From Rhyacophila brunnea (taxonomy: Eukaryota; Arthropoda; Insecta; Trichoptera; Rhyacophilidae): a DNA stretch of 64,000 nucleotides. The translations under genes and the position numbers were made by a program. The notes beneath the pieces were generated by a model. The model was not told where the DNA came from, made no database searches, and worked only from the letters and a program-made list of their open reading frames with translations. Shown here one piece after another: positions 59,671 to 64,000 of the stretch (position 1 is the stretch's first letter; every line of letters starts with the position of its first letter). The stretch spans positions 554,483 to 618,482 of the forward strand of contig JAGYXB010000518.1 of the NCBI GenBank assembly GCA_022495005.1, given 5' to 3'.

Positions 59671-62619
59671 TATAATTCAACGCATCTAATATTATGTTTT
59701 ATCCCTACCAAATCAACTGCACGCAATAATACAAAAAGTTCAAATGAATCCTAATAGGTATTGTCAAAACGCTTTAATTGAAATTAATTTATATTGACAT
59801 ACATAGCAGCAGTTACCAAAAAATGTTAAATGAATAATATTCGTAACTACACGAACTTAGATGTTTGTGGACACGATAGTGACATGAACGCGCGTCTAAA
59901 TTCATTTTAAAACCTATGATGACCGTTGACGCGCTCGTTAATTTCGCGGCATAATAGGCTTTATTATGTTGTTTTTCAGCAGTATTTTCCGACCCAGTTG
60001 TAACCGCACAATATTATTTAGACGGTTTTTTCCCAAAGAACATTATTGTTTTGGTTACCAACAAAACCTCAATAACTCGATGGGCGATTTTCATAATAAT
60101 TACAGGCAATAAATTTAATAGTAAGCCGCTTAAACATTCTCCGATCGCGTGACCTCTTTCGACAAATTCGATTTGGCACCATTTCACCAACTTTTTGAGG
60201 ACAGCTAACGTGACGGACAGCAAAAATTTTTTACCTCTATTCGAAAACACTCAATCAACTATATAATTTTGTATATACGTGCGTAATGCTCTTGTACCTA
60301 TCTGTAATGAACATTTTTAGTTAAATATTTACTAAACACATTTGTCGGTTTGTTTATCAATAAATAAGACATAATAATAATTCTAGTAGATAATGTATAT
60401 GCTTAAGATATTGATCTTGCCAAAATTGGAAAACAGTTCCTTCTGTGATTCATCCATAAAATTGCTGAAGCAAGTGCCACTTTTATATACAAAAAAAAAC
60501 ACTGTACCGTGTTCGTAAATTGTATGATAATTAGAGTTCGTAGAGGATTTTTTTTTTGCCTCACTTTCATACGTTTAGCGTCCGTCTCTATACCAGAAGG
60601 TTTTCTTCAAAATCTTTGATATTCACCATACTAACTTATTACATTGACAGGCAATTATCTATAAAAAAATAAAAAATATCAATTCATTTCTTTAATTAAG
60701 AAATAAATTACCTATTACGAATTGTATTGTAATTATTGAATAAACACCGACTAAATCCCGTAAAAAAAATTCCCCACGAGAGCAAATGGTGTGAGATTTG
60801 CTACTCGATGATAAAAAATGAGATTGGTATAGTGAATATTTGAAGTTAACAGATGGGTAGATGTTCAAAATATATTTGTAAATAAGTTAATGACGTTTAG
60901 CTTCCCCATTTCATAAGTCGACAAATAAAATACATTTTAAATGTCTGAAGATACACGAGCTATTCTATGCCATCACATGCCTGCAGGTAGGTCCAATCAC
61001 TTTGATAAAATTGCATATTATAATGCTGCTGTCGTGTATTTTAATTTCTTTGAAACAACTTCTTTACTTTCCTCACTCCACGTGCAATTTTGTTAGATGA
61101 GCAATAATTAATTCTTCGATCTAACTAAGCTCGAAATAAACTGAAACAAAAATGTATTATAGGTAGTCAGCAATAATACATTTTAAAAATTCTCAAAATC
61201 TTTACCAAGTGTTGTTCTTTTGTTGTTTTTTTTTAAATCATGTATAAAATAAGTGGATATAAAAATAATTCGTTTTGAATTTGGAATGATTATAGGTAGG
61301 TGCGATAAAATTGACTCAGCGAATAATGTATGAAAGTAATAGGTATTTCAAAATATTAATCTAGCTAGAAATCAACAACTATCTTACAAAGTCTACAATA
61401 TTTAGTTTTGCCCAGTGACGTAACATTGTTTATTGCTAATTGTAGTCATATTGTTTTCTTCTCTGAGAAAAAGCTGTATACGTGGTGCTTTTTCTCATTT
61501 TTACTAAATTAATACACGATTAAAAAAAACTATTTCGATTCAACAAAAAATTCGAAAGCAAATTAATTATTCACATCACGTACCAGAACATATTAATTAT
61601 GATAATATCTCATACGCATTGGTATGTTTCGATATCGTGATGAATGCAAGATGGAAGGAAATATTAAAAGTGTAGATTTAAAAACTTGAATATCTGCAGT
61701 GTGTGACTGACATTACGTGGTACATAGTGGTATCTCTTGAATCACTAATTATTACCCATCGATATCGGTCAAAGCAATTATAATCGTTCATCAACTGGTC
61801 GTAATATTAATCTATACAATCTAGCACCCTTTTCCGGCCACTTTATTTTAATAGTTTACAATTCTATCAACACTGTTAATACGTAAAGCGTCTTGGCGTC
61901 TATTACTAGTTGTAAATCACAACCAAGGATGTACGAAAAAATATCTAAAAGCTTGTTTATTGTTAGTAACTTTATGTTGGCATTTTTAATTTAGATGTTA
62001 CTCTCCTCATCTAAAATAACAGAAAAATTTCTAATATCTCCCTATGAAGTTGGTAGGTACCGAATCACATCGTTTGTTTACCACTGCCAAGGAAATTTTT
62101 TTGGTTATGTAAAAGTATTATTTCCACAATTAATAACTAGTCAAGTCATCCAAATAGCCAGAATGTTTGCTAAAACCTTCCAGTAAATCTTTTTCACGCG
62201 TTAAAAAATGTGCCACATTAGTTTAAGGAAGCACCGCAATACATAATATGTACGTATAATTTAATTCATAACCATTTTTCAGTGCGTAATGCCAATGACA
62301 GCAACGTTATTTTCATTTGTTTTGTCAATCTCTCATGTCATCGTTTGATTTCAAAAAAATAATGTTTTTGAAAATGGAACTGTATAGACTGATTTGGGTG
62401 CATATCAGGCTTCAAAATTTGGAAAATGTACAATTATATTGTGCGATAGTGAGTTTTGAAAATTATCAATTTTTATCAAAACTCAGATTAACTTTTAAAC
62501 CATATAATATAATCAACGTTTCTCACCTGTCAAACACAATGCCTTCCGTATTCCAAAAAAACGTGGCCGAACTTCACGCTTGATGTATTTTTTTAAACTT
62601 GGAATTAATTAAAAGTCAA

Positions 62620-62960
62620 TCAATCAAAAAAGCGCGCTTTTTGTGAACGCGTAGTGAATGATGAGAATCGCGGGAAATTATTCGGTGATCGGTCGCTCGC
62701 GGATACTGTCTGATACTCAAATGCCGCGCTTCGTTTCTTTCTTTACCAAAGTTAAGTGAGCATTGCTTTGCTCGCCTGCCGAGAGAGTAGCACACCGCCG
62801 ATGGTTTTCCACCAACACAACAGGTGAGAGGGAACGAGACGCAGACAATGGAGATGGCCAGGGGTGTACCACAAATAACTGGCCGCATTGCCATACTATC
62901 ATTATAATTGAAGCTCATTCGCACATAATAATATTATTCAATGATGTCAGTCGTCCGTGC
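62620..62960 (+). promoter_or_regulatory. GC-rich island, possible 5' exon of a gene beyond the right edge
   Basis: Locally GC- and CpG-richer than the flanking tens of kb, with a donor-like ACAACAG/GTGAGAGG at 62815-62830. No convincing protein in any frame. Could equally be a GC-rich repeat. Confidence 0.25.
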
Positions 62961-63184
62961 GAATCGGGAATCATTCAAACATTTTGAAGATGGCCTTACT
63001 GAATTGATAGAAACAGGTTGATGACCATTTTGGATATAATTATTGTTAGTGATAACAATGGTAACCTAATTCCAACTAATCTTCATAATGGATTTATTTT
63101 ATTCCAAAAATAGCTGGCCTACAAGTGCCCACCTAATAAAAATTGGCTGGCAGTGATAATATAAATAAATTACTTAGGGGGGGG

Positions 63185-63790
63185 CGTGCGCCGCGTAGGT
63201 CAAAATGGAGGTTTTATCCTATTTTCAAAGCATGATCCTGGACATTACTTAAATGTTGTAGATAATCTATTTATATAATTTTGAAGCGTTATTTTCCTTT
63301 ATATTTATTTTAAACATTTGATGACTGCATAAAGTATTTTTATTACATAAAATAGTATTCTTTTAAACCTCTCGATCTAATGTTTTAGAATATATTCATA
63401 TTTCAGTACATCCATGTGCAGTGGTATTAAGATTTTTAAGATTTATTAATTTTTAAAAGCATTTATAAAACCATTAGTAAAATTTATCTCGACATTATTA
63501 TAGTGAAATATTTACGATAAAAAAATATATTGATAATCTCTGTGATCCCAAATTTGACAAGAATTAGGCATTTTATTATTCAAAAAATGGGCAAGATTTA
63601 CACATTTGAAGATAATTCTAAAGATACTGATTATAAGCCATGTTTTTGACCATTCAAATGTGATAAATATTCTACGAATAATGTTTGCTTTATAATAATT
63701 ATTGACCTAAGAATAAGATGGTATTTTTTTGAAATACGCCATTTCTACTGGCATTCCCCAGTGGTTAAACTACAACATACTGCCGTACAG
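63185..63790 (+). repeat. ~600-bp dispersed repeat, copy 2
   Basis: Same orientation and word order as 38690-39300, with small indels. It begins after a G-run (GGGGGGGCGTGCGCCGCG). Confidence 0.75.
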
Positions 63791-64000
63791 TAGCGCACCC
63801 AGAGGGGGGCCAGGGAGCCTTGCCCCAAATATGAAAATCATCAGAATGATTTTACACATTGAAATCGAAAGCCAATAAACTATACCTTGGGCTTAGACAA
63901 ACAACACGGCAAAAAATGATTTGTAATTCTCCAGCACCCTTTTTAGTAAAATTTCTTAGATTTTAATTTCTAACACAAAAATTTCGAAACACTAATGTCA
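63788..64000 (+). mobile_element. Left end of a transposon cut by the window edge
   Basis: CAGTAGCGCACCCAGAGGGG immediately follows the previous repeat. CAGTGGCGxxCCxAGGGGGG is a frequent DNA-transposon terminus. The remainder runs off the window. Confidence 0.3.

Larger units (their letters stand above)
55600..64000. other. Repeat-rich terminal region without supported genes
   Basis: Holds a GC-rich repeat copy (56.2 kb), an inverted-repeat element (57.9 kb), a non-LTR fragment (59.4 kb), a GC-rich island (62.6 kb) and repeat ends at 63.2-64 kb. 60014-60250 has a 78-codon minus ORF that I do not recognise. 60.3-62.6 kb shows nothing. Confidence 0.5.

Noticed and set aside
60014..60250. 78-codon minus ORF with hydrophobic and basic residues
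   Set aside because: No recognised motif, no splice context, isolated in repeat-rich DNA.
1..64000. CRISPR arrays, bacterial operons, prophage or integrated virus genes
   Set aside because: No regularly spaced repeats, Shine-Dalgarno-led operons or viral gene motifs were seen; introns and SINEs show eukaryotic nuclear DNA.

Overview
The window is AT-rich arthropod nuclear DNA. Genes are split by GT-AG introns, spacers are long, and the sequence is full of decayed transposons, foldback MITEs and tRNA-derived SINEs. The base composition, the recurrent GTAGGTACCTA-type words and the CCTAA-type satellite snippets look to me like a sternorrhynchan hemipteran, most likely an aphid relative. That host assignment is inference. 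There is nothing bacterial or viral to annotate and no CRISPR.

Two gene blocks can be supported, both on the minus strand. (1) 8.4-17.8 kb: NAA35 (Mak10), the large auxiliary subunit of the NatC N-terminal acetyltransferase. Eleven coding exons join in frame to 607 codons. The conserved C-terminal ~115 residues are not visible and probably lie beyond the left edge, after an intron of more than 8.4 kb. (2) 23.4-53.4 kb: a tandem head-to-tail array of four divergent secreted, cysteine-rich proteins with the DUF4773-type domain. Every exon boundary was resolved. From left to right they are A (275 aa), B (257 aa), C (398 aa) and D (643 aa). All four start with a hydrophobic signal sequence and keep the same ten cysteines (CxC...CxCC, then C, PPxC or PRPxC, C, C, C). 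They differ in what is attached. A has a short acidic tail and B a Gly/Asp tail. C has a ~210-residue insert between the signal peptide and the domain. D has a ~480-residue tail rich in Asp/Lys/Pro/Thr. Exon structure splits them into two pairs (A,D versus B,C).

The rest is mobile-element debris. 0.4-1.07 kb: hAT (ZBED-like) transposase remnant. 5.65-7.97 kb: 2.3-kb element with TA target duplication and a decayed pogo-like C-terminal coding region. 15.06-15.46 kb and 50.26-50.55 kb: MITEs with perfect 8-bp target duplications. 24.73-25.23 kb: MITE in TTAA. 29.7 kb: palindromic MITE with an insect-telomere-like CCTAA core. Hammerhead-ribozyme-like motifs, reminiscent of Penelope-like elements, occur at about 3.6, 9.0, 27.8 and 48.0 kb. 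There are several SINE families, non-LTR retrotransposon C-terminal fragments, and a short fragment resembling the N-terminus of decapping enzyme DCP2 inside a NAA35 intron.

17.8-23.4, 29.2-33.5, 36.1-40.5 and 55.6-64.0 kb hold no gene I can support apart from these repeats. A locally GC-rich stretch at 62.6-62.9 kb may be the promoter or 5' exon of a gene beyond the right edge. The array genes are not an operon: each has its own signal-peptide exon and spacer, and B and C have Initiator-like TCAGT sites upstream.
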